Origin: Sclerurus mexicanus
Taxonomy: Eukaryota; Chordata; Aves; Passeriformes; Furnariidae
NCBI GenBank assembly: GCA_013396755.1
Contig: VWZF01002935.1
Coordinates: 471,205-535,204, forward strand
Length of the DNA stretch: 64,000 bases
Reading direction: 5' to 3'
Positions 50,101-64,000 of this stretch are shown in pieces (position 1 is the first letter of the stretch; each line of letters begins with the position of its first letter). A model generated the notes under the pieces. That model was not told the DNA's origin. It worked only from the letters and a program-made list of their open reading frames with translations, and ran no database searches. Position numbers and translations under genes: made by a program.

Positions 50101-53100
50101 AATTCAGGACCTGCCAAAAGAAGAAAGGAAATATGCCAAAGAAATCACCACCCAGCACAGAGCATACAGCCAGCAAGCTCAAATTCCGACAGCAGAAAAA
50201 AGGCAGCAGCAAATCCTGTGCAAATAGCTCACCAATAAAGATTTGGAATGAGGGAAAAGACTTTAAGCATGAGCTGCTGAAGTCAAGCACAAACAGGGAT
50301 CAGTGACACTAAAATCCTGGAACCAGTGTAAAATATTTACTCTCAGAAGTGGAAACAAAATTACAAAGAGAGCTTTAAAAGTGAAGTATTTCCCCATCAC
50401 GGGACTGCTGATGCAATATGAATACTGGGGGAGCAAGGGCAGAACACACCTGTCTGTCACTGTCCCTTGACCAGAGGTTACTGCTCGAGCTGATCCCACC
50501 AGTGTTCCCACTCCCCACTGCAGTGCTGAGAATATTATGATTATTAAGCCTTGATGTCTGTGAACAGCCAGGGAAGATGCAATGTGCATGGAAACCCTTT
50601 TCCAGAAGGGATGCTAGAATGGCACTTCATCCGCCTTCCACCCCCAGCACCAGAGCCTAAATTCCATGCTTAGTAGAGATCACAAGGAACGGGAGGAAGC
50701 ACTCTGAGCACACCTGGGAAGAACCACCCTGGAGCTGCTATTTTCATACAAAGCCAACTTTCTCCTTCCTTGCAGGGCTGTGGGGCTGCAGCCAGATGTT
50801 TAAGGACTCCTGCACAGCACAGCAGCTCTCAGCTGGGCTGGCATCCACCCCTTTGTCTCCTGTGCACAAAAAGAGGGAAATTTCTGGTCAGGCAGAGAGA
50901 TTGGGCAGTTTTTCCACAACAGCTGTTCAGACTTGCATCTCTAAGAAGCGAGATAAAGAGACCTGTAAATGTTTAAAACAGCATTTATTAATCACTTCCT
51001 TGTTTCTTCTGTATAAATGTTACATAACTGCTCTGGGAATAGGGCTCCTGAGTTTTAAGCATAAACTGGTACAGCTGCTGCTTTTACTCTAATAGAACCA
51101 TTACAGGTCTGATTCCATCAATCAGCAATTCATTAATGCTCAGTTATACCGATGCAAGAGTAATGGAGGAGAGAGTTAGACCCTTGAAATGTCCTTCAAT
51201 CTAAGGGAATAAAAATCCTAAACAGAATTCACTCATCTATTAGCATGCAAAGAGGAATTCTAATGTTTTACAGGTGGTTTTCCACGAGGTCACTAAAGCC
51301 TCTGTTTTCTTTTGTTCATGTTCCAGTGTTCTTAAGAGTGCCAGAGGACAGAGAGGTTCTCCCTCTTTTTATCTCTTTCATGCCAATGAAAAACAGAATA
51401 TGAGGCTTCTGGGATTTTCAGTATTAAAGACCAAAGACAGTCAAGTCTAAGATGAAACATCTTTGGTTTTGTTTGAAAAGATCAGTGCAATCTTCCCACA
51501 AGGACAAAGAGATGGAAAAGACTTAAACAAGTGCTCTGCTTGCATTTAGGTTTCATTCAGAACTCGCATGCATTTTGGTGCAGGTTTGGCTGAGCCCAGT
51601 TCAGGCAAACTGGTGAATCTTGCATACAGTCAGAACTGTGCCTTCCCTCACTGACACAGCAACCCCGGCTGTAAAAATGCAGCCCTGAGCTAGGAGTAAG
51701 GTTTTGTTCTTCCAAAGCACAAAATTCAATCAGGAACAAGAAGATCTGTGTTTAAGTAGCCATAGAGGTTACAAGCCACAGCTGTCACTGGTAAGAAAAG
51801 GTGACCACTGCAGGCAGACGTACAACAGATGCAGTGGTTGCAGTTGTCCAGACACTGCTCGTTAGTCTTCTGCATTTAGCACTGCAGAGAAATCTGCTGA
51901 TCCCCTTTGAGGCTCTCAGGAAAGCAAAAGTATATATGAAGCTCATCTTAGGTGTGATGTGTTCAAGCACTTTTTCTGCACCTGGGTTATTTTAAAAGGT
52001 CAGATCTGATTGCAAAGTGCAGATGGAGGGTACATGTATCAGAAATCTTGTCTAGCATATTTTATTTTGTACCACGTGTATATGAGTTTCCTTACTGCTG
52101 TCTGTGCTTCAGGTGGAGATCAGAGATCCTTAATAAAACTATAAAGCACCTTAATTTTCCAAATAAAAAGATGATTCCTGTATTTCACTTAAATTTATTT
52201 AAATATTTGAATGTTTTATGCCAAATAGGAAGAGTCAATGGCTTGAGTCAGAGTGGCTAACACTGGGCTGTTGGCAACTAAAGCCCTGAGAAATCACTGC
52301 CAAGGAACAGTGTTTGTTTCCAGACCAAGTAGGTTGTCAGAATATTTTGTGTTATCATTTAGTCTGACAGCATTATCTCAAAGTGTTGACTCAGACCTGC
52401 CTTGAAGATACACTTAAGAACATCTTGATCAGCAAACTCATTTCCTTCCCAGCCCTGCTCTGCTATTCAGACTCTCACCTTGCAGGAATGCTGGGCAGTT
52501 TAGCCCCAATTCAGCACTTAGCTCTCCTTACAGATAACAGAATCAAACAATAAATTAACTCCCTTACTGAAAAAACCTGTAACAGTGAATGGAAATGATA
52601 AATTTCCACTCTGCTTGTAGAATTTAAGAATGAAATGTACTTCTGCTGCAGAAATCTACAGCATGGTTAAAACCTTAGAAAGCTGGCAGTTTTTACATCC
52701 CTCATGCTTTCAGATTAATTTCCAGAGAACCCTGTTAAACCTGATGCCCCAATCACACAGGACTTCTTGAGATGAAAAAAATGAGGCTTAAGTCCAACTA
52801 ATCACTGCTATATGCACTCAACTTGAAACTTTTATTCAACTCCACTCCTGTTCAACAGAAAGCATGAATGCTTTTATCTTCATACACCTAGACCACACTG
52901 ACAACCCTGGGAGCACCTACCTTGGTGCTTGGCACAGCTGAGGCCTCTCATCCGTTGTCTTTATCAATGGTGTAAATTCTGTCACCTATATCAGACTATC
53001 CATCAGTGCCTGGCTGTACTCAGGCACAGGAGGAGCAGACCAGAGTCCGTACCAGATTACCTGGCAACAGTGCTGCTGTTGAGATCCTTCCCTGCCTTTT

Positions 53101-56100
53101 GGAAACCTAACACCTTTCATTTTGCTTTGCTCCTTTTTGTTTGAGCTGGTGGATTTTCAGCAGAAGTAAAGGGGCTCATCAATCCTGTCGGCATCAGGAG
53201 CTTTGGAACTGCACACTGTAATACCAGTGAAGCACCTGAAGCTCCCGGTTGCACATTGATCATCAGCTCAGCTTTCTTAACAAATGTGTTTCCCATTTTC
53301 CCCTGCTTTAGGAAGTGCTGACCATCAGCAGCATTCCCAGGGCTGCTGGGACTACACACCTTAGCACACCTAAACCTGACACATTCCAGATCAGCCCTGT
53401 CACCTCCTCCACTTCATCATCAGCTGTGATTCACTGTTGGCACATGCAAGGCAGTGAAAGGCTGCACCCAGAACTCACTGAGGTGCTCTGTAGACCCTTT
53501 TTGATTAAAAATTTTCAGAGAACTGCCAAATCCCTTTTTCTTATCCAGCTGCCTTGAACTCCCATTTTCAAACTAATTCCACAGAGAGCTTTGGCAAGAA
53601 ATCTCTATTGCAAGCAAAAATATCAAACTTAAAACACTTCATAGCCATATTGTAGGCTATTCTTAACTTGGATAACTTCTCACCAGCATCTTTATTTCCT
53701 TTCCCCACTACTCTGCTGAATAGTATTTCAAAAAAGTAACAAATTAGGGATTACTACAGGATGCTGAGTCACTCCACAGAGCCCAAGAAACTGATGCATT
53801 TCTTGACCTGCTTCCTGCATGAGCATGGGCTCCACTGTGCAAATCAATGTCCTGACTCTCACTGACACAGGTTCTTTACCACCTCAAAGCTTGTATCCCA
53901 TCATAAGAACCCAGAGGAGCTGTCTTCTTCAGCATGAACACAGTTGGTAAGTGTTCCACTAAATACTTGTTACTGAACAGGTTTTGGCATCAGGGAACTA
54001 CCTTGCAACTGATCAGAATCAAAGATCATCTCTTTTGCCAGACAGCAAAAAAATGTGTGCAGGAGACCGTTTCTCCAGAAACAAGGTGGGCTTCTTGTTT
54101 GTTATTTGCCTGTATTTGTGCCAAGAGGTTCTAGAGTATTGTCCACTCCAGGCTGCACAAATGCAGAACAAAGCTCCTCTCACCCTTAAGAAGCCAATAA
54201 CCCAATTCATATGCAGAAAGACTATAGCCAAGAGGAGACAAAATCCTGACTTTCAAAGGAGCAATTTCCAATTCTGGGTATGCTGGACAAGAAATTCAAG
54301 AGAACTGAGTTTCAGAATGGATGTTGCTTCCAGAATTGCTCCCAGATTCTTCTGCAAGCCACTGAGAGATTTCAAACCCTTCCGTGACACCCATTCAACA
54401 CCACTTGATGTCTACAAACAGTGCCAACACGACCACAAGCTCTGAGCATTAATACAGCACGGTAAAACCTGTCTTCTAAAGCCACCAGTTAGCACATTGC
54501 ATCGTTGCAGTCCTGTTACAACAGCAAAGGGGAAAACCGAGGGGGATGAGAGCACTGCTATCTACCACTCTTCTGTAACAACAGTCGCTGACTGAGAGCC
54601 AAGGCTGTAGGAAACAGCCTTCATTTTAGATCTCCTGCCATGTGGTAGACCCTGAATATTCATTGCTTATTAAAAGCTTTGAAAGTGTAAATTCATCCCA
54701 CAATCAAGCGAACTGATTTATTCACACAGCTGAGTCACACTCATTTACAGTCTGTGACCTAAATCTATTAATCCGACAGCAAAAAAAGTCTATTTTATTA
54801 TTTTATTTTGGTAATATTAGTTGAACAAAGACGAATATTTTAAAATTCTGTGGGGTGTTTCCTTCCAGCAGTGGTGGCACACAGCTCAGCAGTGTTCTGA
54901 GCCTGCCCTCCTTGCTGCTCCCAAGAAGTGGTGCACACATCGCTCATGTTCTCTGGCATAGAGTGACCCATTTAACTGAGGCTTCACAGAATCTTCATGG
55001 GGATCACATCAGCCCTTTAATGAGAGTCTCTGAAGTGCCAAGCAGCAGATATCATGGAAACCTCATCTGAAGAGCACTATAACTCCCTCATTAATAACAG
55101 AAAGTACAACAGCCAGTTCTGACAGCGGGGAAAATGGCTCTGTGGAGAGCAATGCAATATTGGGTCTAACAACTTCTGAGTCCTTTCCTAGGGCCAAGGT
55201 AAAATTTTACCAAGTCTCTGCTGTACTTGGGGAAATAAAATCACATTTTCAATAACGACTGGAGCATTTCAGAGCCACTGACTTTCAGCAGAAGCAGAGA
55301 ATCGTTAAATACAGTGTGGAGGTTTACATTTAAAACGCCATCAAAATTTAATCTTTTGATAGCTTCTCCTTTCTTCCCGATCTGATAGCTTATGACATTC
55401 CCTGAGTTCATCACTGATATCATAAATAGCCCTGTGAGCTTCTGAAGAAAGATTAAGTTTTTAAAAGGTTGAGGTTCAGTCCTGTGCTGAAATTGCAATC
55501 ACAATCTAATTACAGCATGCTCTGAGCACATCCTGTGGGTCTGAAAATCAATTTCCATTCCAGGTTGGCAGTTTACTCCTAGAAATCAGTTATTGCACAT
55601 GGGCATTAAGATATACACAGATACTCAAACAGTGATACCCTGGGTGTCACAGCCTCCTGCATTTCACCACTATTTCCTTTGTGTTCATTCACTGCTGTCC
55701 ATCTGTTTGCAATCCATGTGAAGACAACATCCTTTTTCCCCCTTCCCACTGGGATCCTTGTGCTCAACTCATTTAGAAAAAACACAGGTTGGTGCTGATG
55801 ATGGCACACAGTCACCATCTCTGGAAGCCAACAACAGTAAATGAGTGTCCCTCCAGCCATCCTGTGCCATCCAGAACTCTGGAAGATGAACCTGATCTCA
55901 TCACAGAACAAAGTAAAAGGGGGTGGAGGGTGTGTGTGTTAAATCAGACCTAATGTTTCACAACGGTTGTCCACGGCAACACTTCCTCCTGTAAAAAAGG
56001 TATTTGAAATGTGCCTCTTCACACTTCTTCCCCAAAATAGAGACACCAGCAATTTCTTGCTATGAGAGGAGTCTACCCTCCTACTCTCTTCACCCTGTAC

Positions 56101-59100
56101 CATAAATCCAGGGAATCAGCTCTACAGAATACTGCAAGATCTACAAAATGCAAGCGATGTCAGGTGCTGAATTAGGAGAAGTGCCACTGAAGAGAACATA
56201 TTGCTAAAGAGCTGCTGCAGCAGCCAACTGCAATAAACCCAAAGGTAATTTATAGCCACATTATTCTACCAACTCAATCAAGCAAGCTTTTCACCTGAAA
56301 TGGTGTGTAAATCATTTGTGTTTATAACCACTTAGCCCAACTCCTCCAAAGCTCCCTTCCCTTCCAAACAGGTGCTAATTTGCTGTAACAGAACCAGAGC
56401 TGACTGACCACCACCATTTAAACAGGAGCCTCCCACCAGAAAACACAAGCAATGGTGAGTCCAAAACTGAAGCTGTCCCTGAAGAAGGAAGGAATAAACT
56501 GGGAGAATAATATAGTGAGGCCAGAACGTTGAGCATTATTTCAAATAGACCCCAGCAACAAGCAGCACCCAAGCAGAGCTTTGACGAATGACAGTGGGGA
56601 TTACAGTCCGTTCATGATGTGACCCTTGAGGCATCATCGATCCTCACGCAGTGCCCTCCTCCTCCTCACACCATCCTGTGGCCCCAGGCAGCACACTGAG
56701 AGCAGCAGTTTGGCCTTGAATGAACAGAATATTCAGTGCCCACCCCAAAGAAACAGCTGAAGCGAGGACCACCAACCTCTTCCAGCCGCTCGACCCACTC
56801 ATGGAGCAGCAGGGCTCATTGACATTTGAGCACGACACAAAGCACCAAGAGGATGCTTCCACACGCCAGGGCTGTCAAGTTTCTGAAAATGCATTTGGAA
56901 TGCCACAGGGGAAAAAACATATTTGCTGGCAAAAGAAATGTAGTTCACAACAATCAGACCAGGTTTACAAGAAAAATACAGTATGGGAAATCACATAGGC
57001 CTACACACACAGAAAAAGCAATCTGTGCCATGGACCTCTGGCAAAATGCAAGTAATTTGGGAATATTTTACCTTTTCCTGAGGTTGCCTGGGTGACTATC
57101 CAAATCAAGAAACAAATGACCTTCATCTGCCAGCGTTTGCACCAGGACAGTAACTTGACCTGTGCCAAATTCACTGTATATAGCAAATTATCTTTCACAC
57201 ATTGGAAAGACATCCTGAGCTTGGTAGAAGCCAAAGCCTCCAATCTGGCTGACAGATCCCCAGAGATGCTCTGGAGTACCAGCAGTCATCAGGCAAGGTG
57301 ACTACTAGGACACTGGTGAGGTGGTAGGTTATTGATAAAGATCTGCCACCCCCAAAGTGGCCCCAGCAGTTGGAGATGTACTGACCTTCAGATTTAGACT
57401 TTCCCAAACGACAGCTGCCAACAGCAGGCTGTTCAAACCAATGTCATTCTCTAAACAAGACACGCTGCGCTGTCTGATTGGAAGGAAATATCACAGCACT
57501 TTCCAGTAAACGCATCCGACCGTGCAGAGGAGTTTGCATTTGGCAAAGGGCACTGAATTCCCAGGTGAGAAGGCGAGATGCAGTTTCCCTCAGTGGAAAC
57601 TTCCATGCCTTGTAATTGCCCAGCAAGAAAAGCAAAACTGACATTATCAAAGCTCCTTTGAAGATGTGTCCCAAAGCACTCCTCAATTCTTTATTTTCAA
57701 GCAATCCCAAAGAGAACTGGGGAATGAAACACACAACTCACCCTTCATGCTGGAGGCTGAAATTCCCAAGTTTCACCAAGGTGTGGCTGCAGTAAAGGAA
57801 GTCAAGTTTCATTTGCTCAAGACCAGGGCTTGATAAGGTAACTGTGGTCACAAAGCTGTGACAACCAGGAGCCAAACAAACAAATATTCGTGAGCCAAAA
57901 TCCTACCTTCTCTTGTACCACACTTAAAGCTGTTCCTGCCTCCTGTACAAACTTGGTTTTTCAGCTTTCTCACCACATAAAGGAAATCAAAATAATTTTT
58001 TCTCATGTTTCTAAGAAGAAAACAGGAAAAATGCTTTGTGTTGACCAAAATCTTATGTTTTGGAGCATTTTCGCTTGTTGTTTGCCAAATACTTCGATTT
58101 AAGTTTTGTCAATAAAAAGCTAGCTTCAAATGAAATCAGTCAAGATATCACACTCCTAAAAAACCCCAAAAGGAGAAGTCAATTACACTCCTACCTCTTT
58201 TACGCAAAAATAACGTGCCAAACTCATGCAACAATTGTTACGGAGGCTGCATAAAGCCTGGAATAGTGCTGTAAAAACTACACTCTCATGAAATACACGC
58301 TTATGTGGCACAAGCTGGCTTTGCTCCCCTTCCAACATCATTGCCCTCGTGACCCTCACAGTTCTCAGGGTGGCCATCCCAGCCTAACAGGGCTCATGGC
58401 CACATCACTGCACACAACAGCTGCCAGCAAGTCAAGCAGGGCCCTCAAGAGCAAAATGTTCTTAAAGCCTGAATGAAAGCAGCCACAACACGTACACAAG
58501 GTGACTCCAGGCTCCCACTCCCTCCAGGCTGGATGCAAAAGGGGTCTGTTCCACAACAATGGCCACAAGCTACTGCTTGGTCTGGGGCATGATGAACATC
58601 AAAACCAAATAAAGAACCGGCAACAGAGCTGGTCTTTACTACAAGGCTGCAAATACTACTTGCAATCCTTATTCCCTTACAACACACAACGGCCACACCA
58701 CTGAATGCAACAGCACCGCAATTCCTGGGGTAAAAATGCCAAATCTGCTCTCATGGATGCTGCTTGTAATCCCAGTAAGAAAGAACAGCAGAACCTCTCT
58801 CTTCATGACATTCTTTTCCCTTTCATTAGCACTCCTATCCCTACGAGCCTTCCCCAAACCCCTCCTGAGCAGACCACTGTACTTTGACACAATACCATGC
58901 CAGACCAGCAGGCAAGAGACTCCTGCAACAAAATTCTCCTAATGAGAATCCTACAGCTTTCTCCTGTTCTTAATAGCTAGCAACAGTGAAAAAGGTGTCC
59001 TTAGAGCTATTACCAGAGGATGTTGTACTATTTTAGGGTGACAGAATAAACTATTGCACAGGACAAAAGGATAAGGGCCAACAATGACAAACATTCTCCA

Positions 59101-62100
59101 TGCTGACACCTCTGTGGCATTTCACTTTCTGAATTGCCATTACCTACTATATCCTACACATCATATATGTTAGGCTTAAACCTGATCCTATAATCACTTG
59201 CTAAGAAAACAGTGAAATCACCAATATTTTAGGACAGTTTCTCATATCTATTAATAGCTTGCAAGCATATGGACAAAGCTGTTTGCATTTGCACATTTGT
59301 TTGGGTTTTTTATCATAACAACAGAAGTGTCACTGGAAAATAATATCCCGTGTTCCAAAAGCCATCTGGACCCCATTGGGGAGGGTCAGTTCATCTGGAG
59401 GTGATGGAAACACCACCAGAATGCCCCCAAAAGTGGAAAAAAATGAAGTTTGACAACGCAGGTGTATGTGAGATGTTATGGAACAGTTGAGAAAACACAT
59501 CTGGGAGCATGGAAATGTAGGTGACTTTAAAACTGACACCACTCTAGAGGAAGAAATTGGTTTGGCTGACACCTCTCATTCCACCACGCCAACAGCCTCT
59601 CCACTCCAGAACAGACCACTCCAGCGCTTTTCCTTCTAATTTCAGGAATCCTAACAGAGAAAAGTCTCTACCAGTTCTACGCTTTTCACGTGACCCCTTA
59701 AGACCAAACTAAATACCCAAATTAAATTGTCAAAGCAGCTTTAAATCCGAGGAGCACACTACAATTTTTCCAGGTCCATGCTCTGTGCATCGACCTTGTC
59801 TCCCCTGCACCACTTTGTGCCCACAGTTCACCCTTGTCCCTTGTTCTGGGGCTGAACATCAATGGGATGTAAGGCTTAGGAAGCAGCCCTGCTATTTTTG
59901 GTTTCAGCTGCACACAAAACAGTGTTCACAGCTCTACAGAAAACACTCGCATTCTCTTCAAGTGAAGCCCTTCAATTATATATGGAGTAAAAAGGAATGG
60001 AAAGATATTACACAGTGCTTTGTTTACGCTCACACTGCTGTTGTAAAACCATATGTTAGAGTACTAGGATTGTGTCTGATGCTCTCTTTTATCATTCATG
60101 TACTTAATCACACCCTGCACCGAGTTAACCACACAGGATGGGTGTTTATTCAGCAGCCTATGCAAGTATCTAGGTCTGAGATCACGTGTATGTCCCGAAA
60201 TACTGCATATTTTAAGAACTGACAGAACTCTTGAGCAGGCAGTCTGATGCAAAAATCAGATCAGGGCTTTTTAAACGCTTCTGAATATCAGCATTAAAAT
60301 CAGATAAAATGAATAGGAAACTACATTGTCAACTACACAGGGACTAAAACCATTAAACATTACAAGGCAATTGATTTGTTTCCACTTTGTTGCTATAAAA
60401 GCACTGCTGCTGAATATGGGTCAATTGTGCTAAATTGTAGGTAACAATGCAATTCAGAAACCAAGAAAACTTCTGTAGTGGCGATCACATCCACAAATAC
60501 TAGATGGCAGTGGCTTGTTCTTCCTCCAGTACTTACCCTCCCTCGCAGCAATTTTGTTTAAGTCACTTTTCAAAGCTTAATCACATTAGGTGAATAAAAT
60601 CAATACGTGCGAGAAATCTGAAATCCTCCCTAGGAAATCTGCACGAGCAAATTTCAGGAGAACGTGCAGACACGTCACAGACAAAGAACACCAATTTTAC
60701 AGCTTAACAGCACGGACTGAATCAGGCTTGGAGGGAGAAAAATTTGCATAGAAAATATCTGAACCTGCCTGGCAGCTGAATGTTTTAACTTCACCGGCTA
60801 CATATGTTACCTTCCGTACTGTACTGTCTTCTATGCTTCATTTATATGCTTTTTTTTTAAACTTTTGCTTTTAATGATAAGACAACATAATACCACTATA
60901 TCTGCAGTAAATGCAAACACTGAAGTAGCTACAAAACCAGTCATTTAAATACCAAGAATTCCTACAAAAATTGATTGCCTTTCCTTTAGGGATTAAGAAT
61001 TTACTGTTTCAGATCACTGACTTACATTGCAAAACACAGCAACAATCAGTCCTTAACCATCCATGTAACCCCCTCAGAGCTCCTACCATTGAAATGCAAA
61101 CGTTACATAATGAATTAAACTCATGAGTGCACAGCAGACCTACAGCTCCTCTCCTCACCACAGCGAGTACTTACCTTGCTTCGTGTCAGCTGTTTAGAAA
61201 TACATGCTTAGTTTCAGGATATACCAAAAGGTGATTTTAAACATGTTCACTGCTAGTACATATTGAATTAAGAAGGCTACAGTGGCTCTACCTTGACTAA
61301 TCCATAAAATAAGTACCCCACCGTGCCATTTCAAAGCTGTATTTTTTTCTCAGCCACTGTAAATTACAAAAAATATCTGGGTCATTAGCAAATACAGTTT
61401 TAAGGAATCTGAATGTGTGGCAGCCTTGCTGCCACCTAGAAAATGCTGTCACATGGGAGCGCTCATTGCATCCTTGTAACAGCTCAGCAAGTATTTTATT
61501 TTTTCCTTCAGTAATTATTTCCAGGAAAAGCAGAGAAGGAAGAAGTCATAATCCTTTTCTGCCGCCATTATGAGAATGGCAGTATCACCTGGTGACACCC
61601 CCCTACTTTCCTTTCAATGACTCAGTGCCAAAGTCTCTTTTTCTCCTGGCTGCAGGTAAGTCCAGAGCACAGTGCACATTATCAAGGTGAGAGCTCTGTC
61701 ATCATGCACACTGATGGAAATCTGCAGTGATTCCATTAATTTCTGGGTGCAACTCTGAACTGCAACACAGAAATGCACCCAGATCCCTCAGAAAGACAAC
61801 TCAGGGTTGTCAGGCAGTGAAAATATAGTCCTGCTCTTTACAGGAGAAGCTAATTCTGGAGTGGTTATAACAGAAGGGCCGAGTTTAGAGCATGACAACT
61901 TCAGCTCCTGGGAGACATCTGAGAGCAAGTCAAAATGGAGCATCTACTGCCTGGGCAGCACTTGAGGGTGATGCCTTTAACTTCAGCCCAGAATGGGGAT
62001 AAATGGAAGTGACTAAAATTAGCAACAAACATCTCCCTACTACAGCAATTTCTTTTGGCCAGAAATTTTCATTTGTTCACATGAAATATGTGAACTTGTT

Positions 62101-63493
62101 TTCAGCTACTTCTGTTCTACACTACTAATAAAGCATTGATTTCAGTGAATTACTGTCCACTCACCTGAATAATTGATATTGGCCTATTCGTTTTATTAGG
62201 TGCTTGAGTTCTCTTTCAGGTGTGACACTGCTTCAAGCTGAGGAGCAGCTGTTGATGGTGCCATGACAAAGATCACTGTGTAAGCACCTGCATGGTCTGC
62301 ACACCTCCAAAAGCTGACCACGTGCCTCAGAAAGAAGTCATCAACATGCTCAGCTGATTTCACTTGTTGCTGAAAACCGAATGTGGAGTTTAAGTAGAAT
62401 CTGGCATAATAAAACATCAACTGGCACTATCCTGAAATACACATTCACACAGTTCCCTGCCAGAACTGGGGCTTGCTGAACATGTCACTCACAGTGCTCC
62501 CAGACACTTGGCTGCTGGTGAAACTCTCTTCCCAGTGAAAGGGAACCAGATGGTGAGCGGCTCTTGGCATTTCTCGGCGTTCTGTGAAGTGTTTCTTTAG
62601 CTAGTGAGCACATGCCATCCCGCCGAGTCACTTTGGAAACAGCCCTCCGTGTCTCTCCTCAGATTTCTACACAAACGGCAAACACCCCATTCAAGAGGAA
62701 AGCCAGGCCCGGCCCTGCTGGCTTTCAGTGCTGGACCAAAAGTCTCAGCTGGGAGTTTCTGTTGTCATGGAGATAAAGAAGCACCTCTGAAGGATTTATT
62801 TCATCCTTTGGTCCTGTTGCAACCTCTGAGTCTTCAGCTGCTCACCAGTGTCCGTGGAGAAAGATTAGTTTAGACAACTTAATTAAATGCCCACAGTCAG
62901 ATGGGATGAACAGAGGCCAGAAAGCCAAACGGCCTAAAAGCACGAGTTCCACAACCATTTGTACAGACAGCTCATCTGGTCTGCTCTAAATGCAGGAATT
63001 TAGAGACATTATTCTGGTCCTGGCTCTGCCAAATTAACATGGCCAAATAACTTCTTCCTTTTGTTGAACCACGTGCTTTGTAGGGCAAAGGCTTGTAAGC
63101 AAACTTGCTGGAAGTGTTTCCACAGCCAAGACACCTCACCTAAAGAGCCACTCTGAGGCCACTGGCATTGCTGCAGTGGGCTTCGGACTGCGTGGCAAGA
63201 GAGGATTTTGATGTGCATGGGAAAGGCAGAATGGAATGAGGTACAGTAGTGATGCCGCAGTCTTAGGAAAAGAAAAGCATCAAGCTATTAGAAACAGAGG
63301 CCTCAAAACCCCACTAAAAATAAAACAGTAAAAAAGTTAACCGGAAAGGTTAAAGTTTATCATTTGGACTGTGCAGGTAGAGATTGCTTCGCTTGGAAAA
63401 GCTGCTGCCTTGCTGCGACATGTTGCCTTCGGGCATTTTTCAGAGAGCTGTTATCTCTCAGGAATGGTAACGTTCTGCATGTTCACTACACAC

Positions 63494-63509
63494 CACACAC
63501 ACACACACA
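63494..63509. repeat. (CA)8 microsatellite
   Basis: This is a short perfect CA run after CACTACACAC, followed by an A/G-rich stretch (aaagaagaaaaagaaaaag). Confidence 0.85.
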
Positions 63510-64000
63510 AAGAAGAAAAAGAAAAAGCCAGAAAAGCCAAGATGCCCTACACAGTGCAAGCCACAAGCCCTACTTAAGTTAGTATTAAGAATTTACAGAC
63601 TCCAGACTTTGGATGGTGGTGGCTTGGAGGAAACAGAGAAAGGTGCAAAGCAGTGTGTACCAGGCTGGCACAACTGAAGGGACAAACACTCTTTCAGTTC
63701 ATAAACACAACCCAGGGCTAGTGCTGGGAAGAGTCAGAATTACTCAGTCCACGGTGCTACAAAATAGGATCCTTCCTGTGGCCACATGACGTAAGTAAAC
63801 AGAAGGAGGGAACAAATGACACATGAGGACAAATCAATCTTTCACTAATGACAACAGACTGATTTCTTTTGAATGTAAAGGGAGCTGAGGTGGCCCAAGA
63901 ATTGTAGCATATTTGAAAATATGATTAATTTTCATTGACAATAAATAAGTTCTAACATTTTAAAGGGAACGGCTCCCTAACTGTCTCCTCGGTTTAATTT

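Larger units (their letters stand above)
33368..64000 (-). other. RAB11FIP4: RAB11FIP4 intron 1 (3' part; exon 1 lies outside the window)
   Basis: This is sequence upstream of exon 2 on the minus strand, at least 30.6 kb. FIP4 exon 1 should encode the start of the EF-hand domain and is expected to be GC-rich with a CpG island. No such segment is visible here, so the promoter probably lies past base 64000. The only strong structure is the repeat island at about 45.18-45.93 kb. Smaller items are a GC-richer patch near 34.14-34.46 kb, a 17-bp tandem duplication near 40.05 kb, and microsatellites at 47.07 and 63.49 kb. I see no independent gene in the stretches 33.4-45.0 kb and 46.0-64.0 kb. Confidence 0.78.

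Noticed and set aside
53984..54445. Plus-strand frame of 153 codons
   Set aside because: No recognisable family; overlaps a shorter frame in another phase. Treated as chance.
61417..61435. Short perfect hairpin GTGGCAG-CCTTG-CTGCCAC
   Set aside because: A 7-bp stem is too short for a microRNA precursor, and no U-run follows. Common by chance.
1..64000. miR-193a and miR-365 hairpins, which lie near RAB11FIP4 in human
   Set aside because: Neither mature sequence was seen on either strand. In human they lie beyond the 3' end of the gene, outside what this window should cover.

Overview
This is vertebrate nuclear DNA, most likely from a bird. It is almost entirely intronic: there are no compact operon-like genes, and coding signal is confined to two short exons with proper GT-AG splice sites. 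I could not recognise mammalian Alu, L1 or MIR repeats or the familiar 3' tails of avian CR1 LINEs. Repeat density looks very low, which fits a bird better than a mammal or most reptiles. This organism call is an inference; no search was run.

The recognisable gene is RAB11FIP4 (Rab11 family-interacting protein 4, an arfophilin/class II FIP), on the minus strand. Exon 2 (33280-33367) encodes the end of the N-terminal EF-hand region and exon 3 (24112-24200) encodes the segment starting CEELLKDVLS. Exon 2 ends in phase 1 and exon 3 supplies the other two bases of a shared glycine codon, so the two join in frame. Exon 1 should lie beyond base 64000, because no GC-rich first exon was found. Exon 4 onward should lie before base 1, because none of the acidic linker, coiled coil or Rab11-binding domain was found.

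Layout: 1-24111 is part of intron 3 and holds a degenerate 11-bp minisatellite (about 900-1198), a 2 x 45-bp tandem duplication (15856-15945) and A-rich tracts. 24201-33279 is the complete 9.1-kb intron 2, with no clear gene and a homeobox-motif-rich block near 32.34-32.45 kb that may be a conserved element. 33368-64000 is part of intron 1. Its one conspicuous structure is a repeat island at about 45.18-45.93 kb: two tandem 138-bp units, a segment resembling the 3' end of an RTE-clade LINE, a 16-bp-period CTAATTACCACTACC-type array, and a block of telomere-like CCTAA variants inside that array. A (AC)19 microsatellite lies 1.1 kb further on.

No new multi-gene system is evident. The most notable items are the repeat island, the minisatellite ending in a hairpin, and the tyrosine-rich end of RAB11FIP4 exon 3, which differs from the human sequence as I remember it.
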